64,000 nucleotides of DNA, taken from assembly GCF_002177135.1 (NCBI RefSeq), contig NZ_MWPH01000003.1, positions 124,001 to 188,000 on the forward strand. The letters run 5' to 3'. Each line of letters starts with the position of its first letter. Within the stretch, counting starts at the first letter, position 1. Under the pieces are notes generated by a model. It saw only the letters and a list, made by a program, of their open reading frames with translations. It searched no databases and was not told the origin of the DNA. This stretch comes from Natronolimnobius baerhuensis. Lineage in GTDB: Archaea; Halobacteriota; Halobacteria; Halobacteriales; Natrialbaceae. Of the stretch, positions 27,095 through 34,835 are shown one piece after another. Made by a program: the position numbers and the translations under genes.

Positions 27095-28288
27095 ATGAGT
27101 GACTCTCGAGCGTTCTGTCCGCGCTGTGGGGACCCCGTCCCCGAGCGAACGGACAGCGATGATTCAGCAGGTGAGGGCGGTGCACCAGATCCACTGCGAC
27201 CCGGTGCGGAGGTCGAACTCTGCGATTCGTGTTACTTCGACGACTTCGACTTTATCGACGCGCCGGATCGGATCGACGTGCAGGTCTGTGCCCGCTGTGG
27301 TGCGGTCCACAAAGGGAATCGGTGGGTCGATATCGGTGCCGAAGATTACACCGATATCGCCATCGAGAAAGTCAGCGAAGTGCTTTCCGTCCACGTCGAC
27401 GTCGACGACGTCGCCTGGCAGGTCGAGCCGGAACAGGTCGGCGAGAACACGATCCGGATGTACGCCTACTTCACGGGCGTCGTCCGCGATACGCCCGTCG
27501 AAGAGCAGGTGATGATTCCCGTCAAAATCGCCCGCCAGACCTGCCAGCGCTGTGGCCGGATCGCTGGCGACTACTACGCGAGCATCGTCCAGATACGCGC
27601 CGAAGACCGGACGCCGACGAGCGAAGAACTCGAGCGTGCAAAAGAGATTGCCCACCAGACGGTCGCGGATATGGAGGCGACGGGCGACCGCAATGCCTTC
27701 GTCACGGAAATCAGCGAGGACGCAGACGGGCTGAATATCAGGGTCTCGACCAACAAAATCGGCAAGAAAATTTCGAACAAGATGATCGAGGAATTCGGCG
27801 GCTCCGTCAACGACGCCGAAACGCTCGTCACCGAAGACGAAGACGGCAACGAGGTCTACCGCGTCACCTTCGCCGTCCGCCTCCCACCCTATATTCCCGG
27901 CGATATCATCGACCTCACCGACGACGGCGGCCCCGTGCTCGTCCGCAGCGCCCACGGCAACCTCAAAGGCACCCGCATCACGACGGGCGACCGCTACGAA
28001 GCGAGCTACGAGGAGGGGAACTCACCCGAAGCGCGCAGACTCGGCCGACTCGAGGACGGCGAGAAAACGACGGTCGTCACCGTCGAAGACGACAACGCCG
28101 TCCAGGTGCTCGACCCCGAAACGTTTCAGGCGACGACGGTCGCGCGCCCAGAGTATTTCGAGCCTGATGCCGAGACAGTGCCCGTCCTGAAGAGTCGCGC
28201 CGGGCTGCACGTTCTCCCGGATCCGGACCCCGACACCGGCGAGGAGAATCCAGCGCCCTACGATCCCTACTCCCACACCGATGCCTGA
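27095..28288 (+). CDS. nmd3: NMD3-family ribosome biogenesis protein
   Basis: This 397-residue protein has an N-terminal set of CxxC zinc pairs (FCPRCGDPV, LCDSCYF, VCARCGAVHKG, TCQRCGRIAGDYYAS), as in Nmd3, the large-subunit biogenesis and export adaptor of eukaryotes. In archaea it is taken to act in 50S maturation. The middle part (NKIGKKISNKMIEEFGGSV) and the beta-rich C-terminus follow the family. The start MSDSRAFCPRCG lies 28 bases behind a TTTAAC box (27064-27069). The 3' end overlaps taw2 by 8 bases, so both genes act in RNA or ribosome maturation from one transcript. Confidence 0.92.
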   Translation: MSDSRAFCPRCGDPVPERTDSDDSAGEGGAPDPLRPGAEVELCDSCYFDDFDFIDAPDRIDVQVCARCGAVHKGNRWVDIGAEDYTDIAIEKVSEVLSVHVDVDDVAWQVEPEQVGENTIRMYAYFTGVVRDTPVEEQVMIPVKIARQTCQRCGRIAGDYYASIVQIRAEDRTPTSEELERAKEIAHQTVADMEATGDRNAFVTEISEDADGLNIRVSTNKIGKKISNKMIEEFGGSVNDAETLVTEDEDGNEVYRVTFAVRLPPYIPGDIIDLTDDGGPVLVRSAHGNLKGTRITTGDRYEASYEEGNSPEARRLGRLEDGEKTTVVTVEDDNAVQVLDPETFQATTVARPEYFEPDAETVPVLKSRAGLHVLPDPDPDTGEENPAPYDPYSHTDA

Positions 28289-29435
28289 GGAGTTCGACGA
28301 CGTTCCCGGTCTCGAGGCAGCCGATGCCCCGCTTGCAGTCATCGTCGAAAAACAGCGGACCGAAACCGCAATCGAGTCGCTGCGAGCCGAAGGCGTCTAC
28401 GACGACTCGCGGCGCGTCCGGACGGACCGCGGCGAAGCCGGACGCGAAGAGCCCGATGAACCTGAGCGAATCGCGCTTCCGGTCACCGAACCGCCGACGG
28501 GAACGCGCGTGCTCGAGGTCGTGCGCCAGTTCGACCCCGAGTTTCGGACGACGGATCTCGCGGACGTGCTCGCCGAACGCGGCTGGAGCGAGGCCGAAAT
28601 CGAGACGGCCCCGAGTTCGTGGGCGGTCATCGGCTCGGTGATCCTCGTGACGATGCCAGCCGAGTGTCCGGACGAGACCGCCGTCGCGGAGGCGCTCCTC
28701 GAGATTCACGGCGAGGCAGACAGCGTGTTGGCAGACGAGGGAATCGCAAATACCGGCGAGGCGGGAACCCATCGTGAGCCACGGACGCGACTGCTCGCAG
28801 GCGAGTCAGACACTGAAACGATCCACGCAGAACACGGCACTCGGTACGGACTCGACCCTGCGAAAGTCATGTTTTCGCCGGGGAACCAAGCCGAACGCGC
28901 GCGGATGGGCGACGCTGTCAGCGGCGACGAGCACGTCTTCGATATGTTCGCCGGAATCGGCTACTTCACCCTCCCGATGGCTCGTGCCGGCGCGCGAGTC
29001 AGTGCGACCGAGATCAACCCCACTGCCTTTCGCTATCTGCTCGAGAACGCCGTGCTCAACGACGTCAGCGACCGCGTCGAGGCCTACATGTCCGACTGCA
29101 GGGATCTTGCGAGTGAGATCGACGCCGACCGCGTCGTGATGGGCTACTACGGCAGTTCGGCGAGCGCCGACAACAGTGAAAACGCAGACAGCACAGCCTC
29201 GCGTGCGAACGAAGCCCACGAGTTCCTGCCCGCCGCACTCGAGGCACTCGTCCCCGGCGGCGTCGTCCACTACCACGAGGCAACACCGGAGTCACGGCTC
29301 TGGGACCGGCCGCTCGAGCGCCTCGAGCGCGCGTCGGACACGGCCGAGAGCGACCTCGAGATTCTCGAGAAACGACGAGTGAAAAGCCACAGTGCAGGGG
29401 TGGCTCACGTCGTAGTCGACGTGCGCTTCGAGTAA
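28281..29435 (+). CDS. taw2: tRNA wybutosine-pathway aminocarboxypropyltransferase Taw2 (Trm5-like fold)
   Basis: This 384-residue enzyme is of the Trm5/Taw2 group. The SAM-binding site is VFDMFAGIGYFTLPMA, with acid NP in ATEINPTAF. Motif IV reads DRVVMGYYG rather than the N-P-P/N-L-P of the Trm5 m1G37 methyltransferases. The hydrophobic MGY form points to Taw2, which transfers the 3-amino-3-carboxypropyl group of SAM to 4-demethylwyosine at tRNA-Phe position 37. The N-terminal D1/D2 region carries an Arg/Glu-rich linker. It is coupled to nmd3 by an 8-base overlap. Trm5 remains the alternative. Confidence 0.82.
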   Translation: MPEEFDDVPGLEAADAPLAVIVEKQRTETAIESLRAEGVYDDSRRVRTDRGEAGREEPDEPERIALPVTEPPTGTRVLEVVRQFDPEFRTTDLADVLAERGWSEAEIETAPSSWAVIGSVILVTMPAECPDETAVAEALLEIHGEADSVLADEGIANTGEAGTHREPRTRLLAGESDTETIHAEHGTRYGLDPAKVMFSPGNQAERARMGDAVSGDEHVFDMFAGIGYFTLPMARAGARVSATEINPTAFRYLLENAVLNDVSDRVEAYMSDCRDLASEIDADRVVMGYYGSSASADNSENADSTASRANEAHEFLPAALEALVPGGVVHYHEATPESRLWDRPLERLERASDTAESDLEILEKRRVKSHSAGVAHVVVDVRFE

Positions 29436-29487
29436 CGCTGCCAGCGATGGTCGTGACATTCATACTGGCGCAGTGAGACTCGCATAT

Positions 29488-29574
29488 ATGGACAAGAATC
29501 AGGTTATCGCGCTTCTGTTTGCGCTCCTCATGGTGACGTCGATGATCGCCTGGGGGGCACTGGCGGCGTTCTGA
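29488..29574 (+). CDS. 28-residue single-helix membrane peptide
   Basis: A short frame encodes MDKNQVIALLFALLMVTSMI followed by AWGALAAF: a charged N-terminus and one hydrophobic helix. It lies 52 bases after taw2 on the same strand and is preceded by ATATATGG. Short, Lys- and Met-containing one-helix peptides of this kind occur conserved in haloarchaea, and codon use fits a coding frame. No function can be given; it may be a small membrane regulator or chance. Confidence 0.5.
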   Translation: MDKNQVIALLFALLMVTSMIAWGALAAF

Positions 29575-29645
29575 TACACACGGGGCACGCACACGCGACG
29601 TATCTTTTCGAACGCGTCCTCGAGCGTGGTGACTCGAGGACCCGG

Positions 29646-31532
29646 CTATCGTTCCGTATCCCAGACGTCCGCAAGCGGCGAGGAGTCGGAGGATCGACCG
29701 CGCCGTGAGCGACGAGATCGGCTGGTCGACGACCCCGACCCTGTACTCGAGGTGGAACCACCGGAGTCGGTCGAGCCGGACGAGCGGGTGCGGCCGCCGC
29801 CGGTCGCGTTCGAACCCGAACTCGAGGATCGACCACTATGACCCCCACCAGAAAGCGCCGCACGCGGCTCGAACGGCGGCAACTCGGGTGTGCTCATCCG
29901 GTCGACCTGCGCTTCGAACCAGTCGGGCATGTCCGTCTGTGCACGGTCGAACAGGTCGACCAGACTCGAGTCGGCGATATACGTCGAGCCGTAGTCCTCG
30001 GGCGCGCGAATCACCCGGCCGCAGGCCTGGATGACGGTTCGCAGAGACGAGCGGTAGTACCACGCCCACTGGCCCTCCTCGAGTCGGTGGGCGACTCTCG
30101 AGTCACCCGTGTTGAGAAACGGCGCTTTACAGAGGACCTGCCAGCGACAGAGATCGCCTTTCAGGTCGAGCGCTTCCTCCATTTTCACGGAGATGAAGAC
30201 GTCTGGGTCGTCACAGGCTTTCCACTCCTCTAGGTCGGCGTCGCGGCTATCCCGGTCGTGGACGCGGATGCGCTCGCCGACGCCGAAATCCCGGAGGAGA
30301 TCGGCCAGTTGCTCCTGAATCGCGTAGGAGTGTGCGTGGATCAACCCCTTCTCGTCGGGGTGTTCCTGCATGATGCGGACGATAGTGCGTGCGATTTTCG
30401 GCGTGGTGTCGTCGCGGTGCTCGTAGGTCATCTTCCCCTGTGTCACGTCGTACAGCGGGCGATTTTCGACGGGGAAGGTGTGGGAAACGTCGACCAGTGC
30501 GACGTCGTCCGGGGTGAGTCCGACCTGCCGACAGAACGCTGCCTTGTTCAAAATCGTCGCCGAGAGGAGTGCGAACTTGTTCCCGCGGTCCCAGACCGTA
30601 TGCTGGAGGTACTTCTCGGGATTCATCGGCTTGATCGTCAGCGGCCCGCCCGCCGGCTCGTCACTGTCATTGTTCTCGCGGGTGCTCGCCGACGGCTCGG
30701 ACTGATCGACCAGCCACGTCGTCGGACTCTGTGGATCACGATAATCCGAGACGAACCACTCGAGTTCGCCGATCAGTTCCTGTAAGCGGTCGCGTTCGCG
30801 CACCTCCGCGGGGGAAAACGCCTCCTGGGCGAGCAGGTCGTCCTTGCGCCGTTCGCACGTGCTCGCGAGGTTCTCCGCGTAGCGCACGGCGCGGTCGATG
30901 CCCTCGTCCTCGAGGTCGGGAACGCGAAGATCCTCCCAGAACGGGACCGTTCGCGGGCCTAACTGGATCGTCGCGTACATTTCGGCCCATTCGGCAAGGC
31001 CGTGGGCCTCGTCGACGACGACCACGTCACGTTTGCGAAACACCTCGCTGCCCGCGGTCTGCATAAAGTACGCGAGCGTCATCGCCGCAATCGACCGATT
31101 CGAGGCAATTGCGCGGTCGGAAAAGTACGGACAACGGTGTTTGACGGAACAGTCGTAGCCCCGTTCGCGGACGCAGGGAGCCTGATTGACCGGCGTATTG
31201 CGCTCTTCGGGGAGAATGCAGGTGTAGTTCGATTTCCCGCGGATCACGTTGAGATCGGCCAGTAGGTCGTCGGAGGCAACGTCGTCTAACTGCGAGACCT
31301 GTGGCGTCGTGTAGTACGCGCCCGAGGCCTCGACCGGGTCGGCCTCATCAATTGTGCGCGCACAGCCCGCGATTGCTCGTGCGAGCAGCGACTTTCCGCT
31401 GCCGGTCGGCGCGCGCACTAACACGACATCGTTGCCGGCCGCGAAGGCGTCACGAATGTCACGGAGGGCCTGCTCCTGATTCCCGCGATAGCTCGGCGCG
31501 GGAAACGACTCGAAGATCCGCTCGGGGTTCAC
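29646..31532 (-). CDS. Rad3/XPD/DinG-type ATP-dependent DNA helicase with Fe-S cluster
   Basis: This 628-residue superfamily-2 helicase has Walker A VRAPTGSGKS, Walker B/DEAH VVVDEAHGLAEW and motif VI QACGRVIRAPEDYG. Four cysteines between motifs I and II (YTCILPEE, APCVRERGYDC, RCPYF) form the [4Fe-4S] site of XPD/DinG helicases, which move 5' to 3' on DNA. The last 70 residues are a Ser/Gly/Arg low-complexity tail. Homologues act in excision repair or R-loop and replication-fork processing. It stands alone, leftward from a 533-base gene-free, structured region. Confidence 0.92.
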   Translation of the reverse strand: MNPERIFESFPAPSYRGNQEQALRDIRDAFAAGNDVVLVRAPTGSGKSLLARAIAGCARTIDEADPVEASGAYYTTPQVSQLDDVASDDLLADLNVIRGKSNYTCILPEERNTPVNQAPCVRERGYDCSVKHRCPYFSDRAIASNRSIAAMTLAYFMQTAGSEVFRKRDVVVVDEAHGLAEWAEMYATIQLGPRTVPFWEDLRVPDLEDEGIDRAVRYAENLASTCERRKDDLLAQEAFSPAEVRERDRLQELIGELEWFVSDYRDPQSPTTWLVDQSEPSASTRENNDSDEPAGGPLTIKPMNPEKYLQHTVWDRGNKFALLSATILNKAAFCRQVGLTPDDVALVDVSHTFPVENRPLYDVTQGKMTYEHRDDTTPKIARTIVRIMQEHPDEKGLIHAHSYAIQEQLADLLRDFGVGERIRVHDRDSRDADLEEWKACDDPDVFISVKMEEALDLKGDLCRWQVLCKAPFLNTGDSRVAHRLEEGQWAWYYRSSLRTVIQACGRVIRAPEDYGSTYIADSSLVDLFDRAQTDMPDWFEAQVDRMSTPELPPFEPRAALSGGGHSGRSSSSGSNATGGGRTRSSGSTDSGGSTSSTGSGSSTSRSRRSRRGRSSDSSPLADVWDTER

Positions 31533-31701
31533 CGTTCACTCCACCGACCGGCGGCTTCCTAAAGGCTACGAACCGTCTCCGAGAGTGACCTGGAATGGCC
31601 CGGCCTCGAGTGTCGATTCCGGGGGAGAAATCACCTGCTACCGAGAATCAGGGAGGGCATCACAGTACACAGGTGGCGGCTACCGGCGGGTAACTGGCTG
31701 A

Positions 31702-31710
31702 TTACAAATA
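31702..31710 (+). promoter_or_regulatory. Candidate TATA box before the tRNA-like element
   Basis: TTACAAATA is centred about 31 bases before the first base of the tRNA-like fold at 31737, an acceptable archaeal spacing. It is the only AT-rich stretch in this part of the gap. Confidence 0.35.
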
Positions 31711-31736
31711 CGAAACCCGCCATCAGGAATCAATGT

Positions 31737-31824
31737 GGAAGGGTCGCTCAGCGGTAGAGCACCGCGGTGCCATCTGGCCCGCGGCGGCCTCACAGCCTCG
31801 TGGCGTTCAAATCCCACCCCTTCC
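31737..31824 (+). other. tRNA-like fold (non-canonical or degenerate tRNA)
   Basis: An 88-base stretch folds like a tRNA. The 7-bp acceptor is perfect (GGAAGGG 31737-31743 with CCCTTCC 31818-31824). The 4-bp D stem is perfect (GCTC/GAGC, loop AGCGGTA), and a TTCAAAT T-loop is at 31806-31812. Three things are wrong for a normal tRNA. The anticodon arm is a closed hairpin (CCGCGG-T-GCC-ATCT-GGC-CCGCGG) with no 7-base loop. A 15-base variable arm contains GGC/GCC. The T stem (GTGG/CCAC) has a bulged C. No anticodon can be assigned. It may be a pseudo-tRNA, a tRNA-mimic domain of a longer RNA, or an undescribed element. Confidence 0.5.
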
Positions 31825-32042
31825 GCTTGCGGTCTGCGGCTTTCGGTCCCGCACCGGCTGCGGGCACCGTCATGGTTGTGATTGTGGTTGTGGTCGCGAT
31901 GCGGTCGCAGTGACAGTATCACAGCACGCAACACGCTCCATCGTGGCTCCCCATCACGATGCTGTGATACGGGGCGGACTCCCCACCGCCCCAGTTCATG
32001 GTCAGGTTCCAGCGGTCGTCACCGCCCACCACGAATTTTTTT
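31825..32042 (+). ncRNA. Candidate structured non-coding RNA downstream of the tRNA-like fold
   Basis: The rest of this gene-free gap is dense in hairpins: CCCGCA/TGCGGG (31848-31864), an 11-bp perfect inverted repeat GTATCACAGCA/TGCTGTGATAC (31916-31926, 31960-31970) enclosing ATCGTG/CACGAT, then GGGGCGG/CCGCCCC (31971-31992). A run of seven T at 32036-32042 could end a plus-strand transcript. With the tRNA-like part, the transcript would be about 306 bases. I saw no C/D, H/ACA, SRP or RNase P signatures. Transcription is unproven. Confidence 0.35.
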
Positions 32043-32065
32043 GAGAGTCACCCGGACAGCGCCGT

Positions 32066-32311
32066 CTACAACGCGCCCACGCGAGAGGTCTCTCCGTCCA
32101 CCTGCTCGAGTCGGTCGACGTCTTCGGCCGTCGGATTATCCGGCAGCGCCTCGATACAGGGGTAACAGAGCAGGTGCTCCGTGCCGTCCTCGAACTCGAG
32201 GGTCATCGCGGTGCCGTCGCTGCCGTCGTTCTCGCCGAACGTCCAGATGTTGGCGATGCCGCCGGCAACTGAGACCGTTCGACCGCAGCCGTCACAGGAG
32301 GTCTTACCCAT
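32066..32311 (-). CDS. Small zinc-ribbon-like protein, haloarchaeal family
   Basis: This 81-residue protein begins MGKTSCDGCGRTVSVAGG, giving a CxxC knuckle, and carries a second CxxC (LLCYPCIEAL) about 40 residues later. Together they form one zinc site around a beta-hairpin (MTLEFEDGTEHLL). The C-terminus is acidic. This layout matches a small halophile-only family, perhaps DUF7561 by memory. The function is unknown; zinc-ribbon proteins of this size often bind nucleic acid or protein partners. It is a single gene, divergent from the YkgJ-type gene. Confidence 0.75.
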   Translation of the reverse strand: MGKTSCDGCGRTVSVAGGIANIWTFGENDGSDGTAMTLEFEDGTEHLLCYPCIEALPDNPTAEDVDRLEQVDGETSRVGAL

Positions 32312-32430
32312 ACGTAGCCCTGGGAATCGAACGGTGAAAGTCGTTCCCCCAAGCGGATGCGTCGGCTCGGGAACTCACGCTGCCTGCCGCCGGGCGAGCG
32401 GTTATCCGTCCTGACACGATACCCTCGCAT

Positions 32431-33360
32431 ATGGAGGTCAACTGCGAGGGCTGTGCAGGCTGTTGTATGGACTGGCGACCGCTGCTCGCAGAGGCTGGCA
32501 ACGACGAGAGCGCCAACAAGCGACGCGCAGAGCCACTGCGCGACGACGCGACTCGAGCACCCCTCGACGGCGACACCAACTTCGTCCCGCTCACCCGCGA
32601 CGAGGTCCGGGCGTTTCTCGAGGCGGAGATGGCCGACGCGCTGACACCGCGATTCTGGCGGGCTGCAGACGAACACGAGGCCGTCGCAATCGATGGCTAC
32701 GAAGTGGCGTCCGTCGCTGATCGCCCCGTGTTCTTTGTCGGCTTGCGAAAGCCGCCGAAGCCGGTTGCTCCCTTCGATCTCGAGGACGAATCGTGGCTGC
32801 CGGCCTGCGTCTTTCTCGATCCGACGACGCTGCAGTGTCGCATCCACGACAGCGACCTGCTCCCCGACGAGTGCAGCGCGTACCCGGCGCACAATATCGC
32901 CCTCGAGCAGGAAACCGAGTGCGAACGCGTCGAGGCGGCGTTTGGCGGCGACCGCCTCGTCGACAACTCTGTTCCCGAGGATCTCGACGGGCTCTTGCTC
33001 GGCTCGCAGGCCCTCGGCGAGAAGCTGTTCTGCCATCCCCGACCCGAGCGACTCGAGGGCGTCGTCGAACGCACGGCGAGCGGGAATCTTACGCGGGAGG
33101 ATCGTGCGGAGTGTCTCGCCGTCGCCGCGGCCTCGAGCGCCGGCACGGTCGCGATTTCAGACTATCATTACGAGTGGGGCAAAGAACAGGCGCTCGAGGA
33201 GAGCGATTCGTGGGTCACGGACGCACTCGAGGAGTGGGAGTCGCGCCGCGAGGATGCCGACGGCGTTCCGTCAGCGGCCATCGCCGATGCCGTCGAAACT
33301 GCTCGCGGCGCACCAGAAACGCCGGGCTGGGATGCCCTCGAGGAGTATAGTAGCCACTGA
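32431..33360 (+). CDS. YkgJ-family cysteine-cluster protein
   Basis: This 309-residue protein begins MEVNCEGCAGCCMDW, the C-x2-C-x2-CC signature of the YkgJ (zinc or iron-chelating CxxCxxCC) family. Further cysteines at LPACVFLDPTTLQCRIHD and PDECSAYPAHN complete the cluster, as in this family. The remaining 170 residues are a haloarchaeal extension rich in Glu and Arg (CHPRPERLEGVV). The biochemical role is not known; metal-cluster binding is assumed. A strong hairpin follows the stop codon and separates it from the convergent esterase. Confidence 0.85.
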   Translation: MEVNCEGCAGCCMDWRPLLAEAGNDESANKRRAEPLRDDATRAPLDGDTNFVPLTRDEVRAFLEAEMADALTPRFWRAADEHEAVAIDGYEVASVADRPVFFVGLRKPPKPVAPFDLEDESWLPACVFLDPTTLQCRIHDSDLLPDECSAYPAHNIALEQETECERVEAAFGGDRLVDNSVPEDLDGLLLGSQALGEKLFCHPRPERLEGVVERTASGNLTREDRAECLAVAAASSAGTVAISDYHYEWGKEQALEESDSWVTDALEEWESRREDADGVPSAAIADAVETARGAPETPGWDALEEYSSH

Positions 33361-33370
33361 AAGTCAGTGC

Positions 33371-33406
33371 ACACCCAATCGCATGACGGCTATGCGATTG
33401 GTGTGT
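33371..33406. terminator. Long stem-loop between convergent genes
   Basis: CACACC-C-AATCGCAT (33371-33385) pairs with ATGCGATTGGTGTG (33393-33406) over 14 bp with one bulged C and a 7-base loop GACGGCT. It lies between the stops at 33360 and 33432 and can fold from either strand, so it may serve as a bidirectional terminator or mRNA 3'-end stabiliser. It is also part of a dispersed repeat with a second copy near 49961. Confidence 0.5.
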
Positions 33407-33431
33407 AAACAGTTTCAGTTGTTACTATAGG

Positions 33432-34364
33432 TTAGGCCTCGAGTGCGTCCGCGAGATCGGCGGCGACGTCTGCGATGGCCTCGCGGGCGCGGTCGACCTC
33501 GCGCATCGTCATGAAGCCGTGAACCATGGCCTCGTAGTTTTCATACCGTGTGGCGACACCGTCCCGAACGAGCTGTTCGGCGTAGGCCCGGCCGCCGTCG
33601 CGAAGCGGATCGAAGCCCGCGGTGAGGACAGTCGCGGGGGCGACGCCGGAAAGATCACAGGCGTTCGACGGATCGGCGTAGGGATTGCGCCGATGAATCT
33701 CGTTGCCGTAGTAGCACGCCTCAAACCAGCGCATATCCTCCTTCTCGAGGACGAGCCCGGCGTGTTCCTCGACGGATGGCTGGCCCTCCTCGACGCCGAT
33801 GGCGGGGTAGATGAGCGCCTGATAGTCAACCTCGGGACCGTCGCGTTCGGCGGCCATCAGTGCGCTCACGGCGGCGAGCGTCCCACCGGCGGAGTCGCCT
33901 GCAACCGCGACGCGTCCGTTCCCGGCGATTGCGTCGGACTTTGCGGCCGCCCACTCGAGGGCGGCGTAGGCGTCGTCGACCGCTGCGGGGAAGGGGTGTT
34001 CAGGCGCGAGTCGGTAGTCGACGGAGAGGACGGCACAGCCGCTCTCTCGTGTGAGATGTCGGCAGAGCCAATCGTGCGTCGCGATGCTTCCGAGGACGAA
34101 CCCGCCGCCGTGGAAGAAGACGACCGTGGGGAACGGCCCGTTCGCTTCGGGAAGGTAGAGCCGAGCGTCGATATCGCCTGCCGGGCCGGGGATCGTCCGG
34201 TCGATAGTCGCCCCGACGCTCAGGGCGTTTCGGTTCTGAATCCACATCGCACCCCGGCTGAGCAGCCGGAGGAGTTTCAGTCCGTGGCGGCTGTGAGGGA
34301 GCGAGAACCGCCCCTGGCGATCCATTGCGTCCCTGGCCTGCGGATCGATCTCGTTGGCCTGCAT
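33432..34364 (-). CDS. Alpha/beta-hydrolase, hormone-sensitive-lipase family esterase
   Basis: This 310-residue esterase has the HSL oxyanion motif FFHGGGFVLGS, the nucleophile elbow VAGDSAGGTLA (Ser), the acid in TAGFDPLRDGG and His in MVHGFMTM. These define family IV carboxylesterases, which hydrolyse short-chain esters. No signal peptide is present, so it is cytosolic. The start MQANEIDPQARDAM agrees with archaeal homologues. It converges with the YkgJ gene and is otherwise isolated. The natural substrate is unknown. Confidence 0.92.
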   Translation of the reverse strand: MQANEIDPQARDAMDRQGRFSLPHSRHGLKLLRLLSRGAMWIQNRNALSVGATIDRTIPGPAGDIDARLYLPEANGPFPTVVFFHGGGFVLGSIATHDWLCRHLTRESGCAVLSVDYRLAPEHPFPAAVDDAYAALEWAAAKSDAIAGNGRVAVAGDSAGGTLAAVSALMAAERDGPEVDYQALIYPAIGVEEGQPSVEEHAGLVLEKEDMRWFEACYYGNEIHRRNPYADPSNACDLSGVAPATVLTAGFDPLRDGGRAYAEQLVRDGVATRYENYEAMVHGFMTMREVDRAREAIADVAADLADALEA

Positions 34365-34553
34365 ACACTATCGTTCGGCGAACCGAGGCTAAGCCTTCCG
34401 GACTCGAGTAGGTGGTCTTGCTGGTCAGGCGCGCTCGCTGTTCGTCTCGAGCAAGTGCTCCCATACTAACTGATTCAGTCACAGTTGCGCCTCAGTGGCC
34501 TCTGTGGGATTGGCAAAAAGGATGCCCCGCGGGTCTCGAGTCGGTCGAGTTCG

Positions 34554-34727
34554 CTACTTCGATTTGATCTCTTCGAACTGACTCAGTAAATCCTCGGTCG
34601 ACTCGCCGGAATCATACTCCACTTCACCGTGATAGATCGTCCGCTCGTCGTCGAAATCGGCATCCACTCTCGAGGATTGGGCTTCGCGTCGCTCGTGTTC
34701 ATCTTCGTCATAGGCACCCATTGACAT
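34554..34727 (-). CDS. DUF5786-type small acidic protein
   Basis: This 57-residue protein starts MSMGAYDEDEHERREAQSSR and ends LLSQFEEIKSK. The layout (charged head, DDERTIYHGEVEYD centre, amphipathic C-terminal helix) matches the halophile-only DUF5786 family as I know it. The in-frame extension to 34757 (MVLPYVCLST) is not conserved. The gene is divergent from the DUF5784 gene at 34836, with a TATA-like CTTAAA near 34790 on the minus strand. The function is unknown. Confidence 0.85.
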   Translation of the reverse strand: MSMGAYDEDEHERREAQSSRVDADFDDERTIYHGEVEYDSGESTEDLLSQFEEIKSK

Positions 34728-34835
34728 GGTAGACAGACACACATAGGGCAGAACCATACATCAATGTAACGGTTACCCATACCACACTTTAAGCGCGCAC
34801 GTAAGACGTATGTTTGCCTGTTCCGTAGCATACCT

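Noticed and set aside
31737-32042. SRP 7S RNA or RNase P RNA
   Set aside because: The size is close to 7S RNA, but the ends do not pair and the conserved GGAAG/AGCAG helix-8 motif and the RNase P GAGGAAAGTCC motif are absent.
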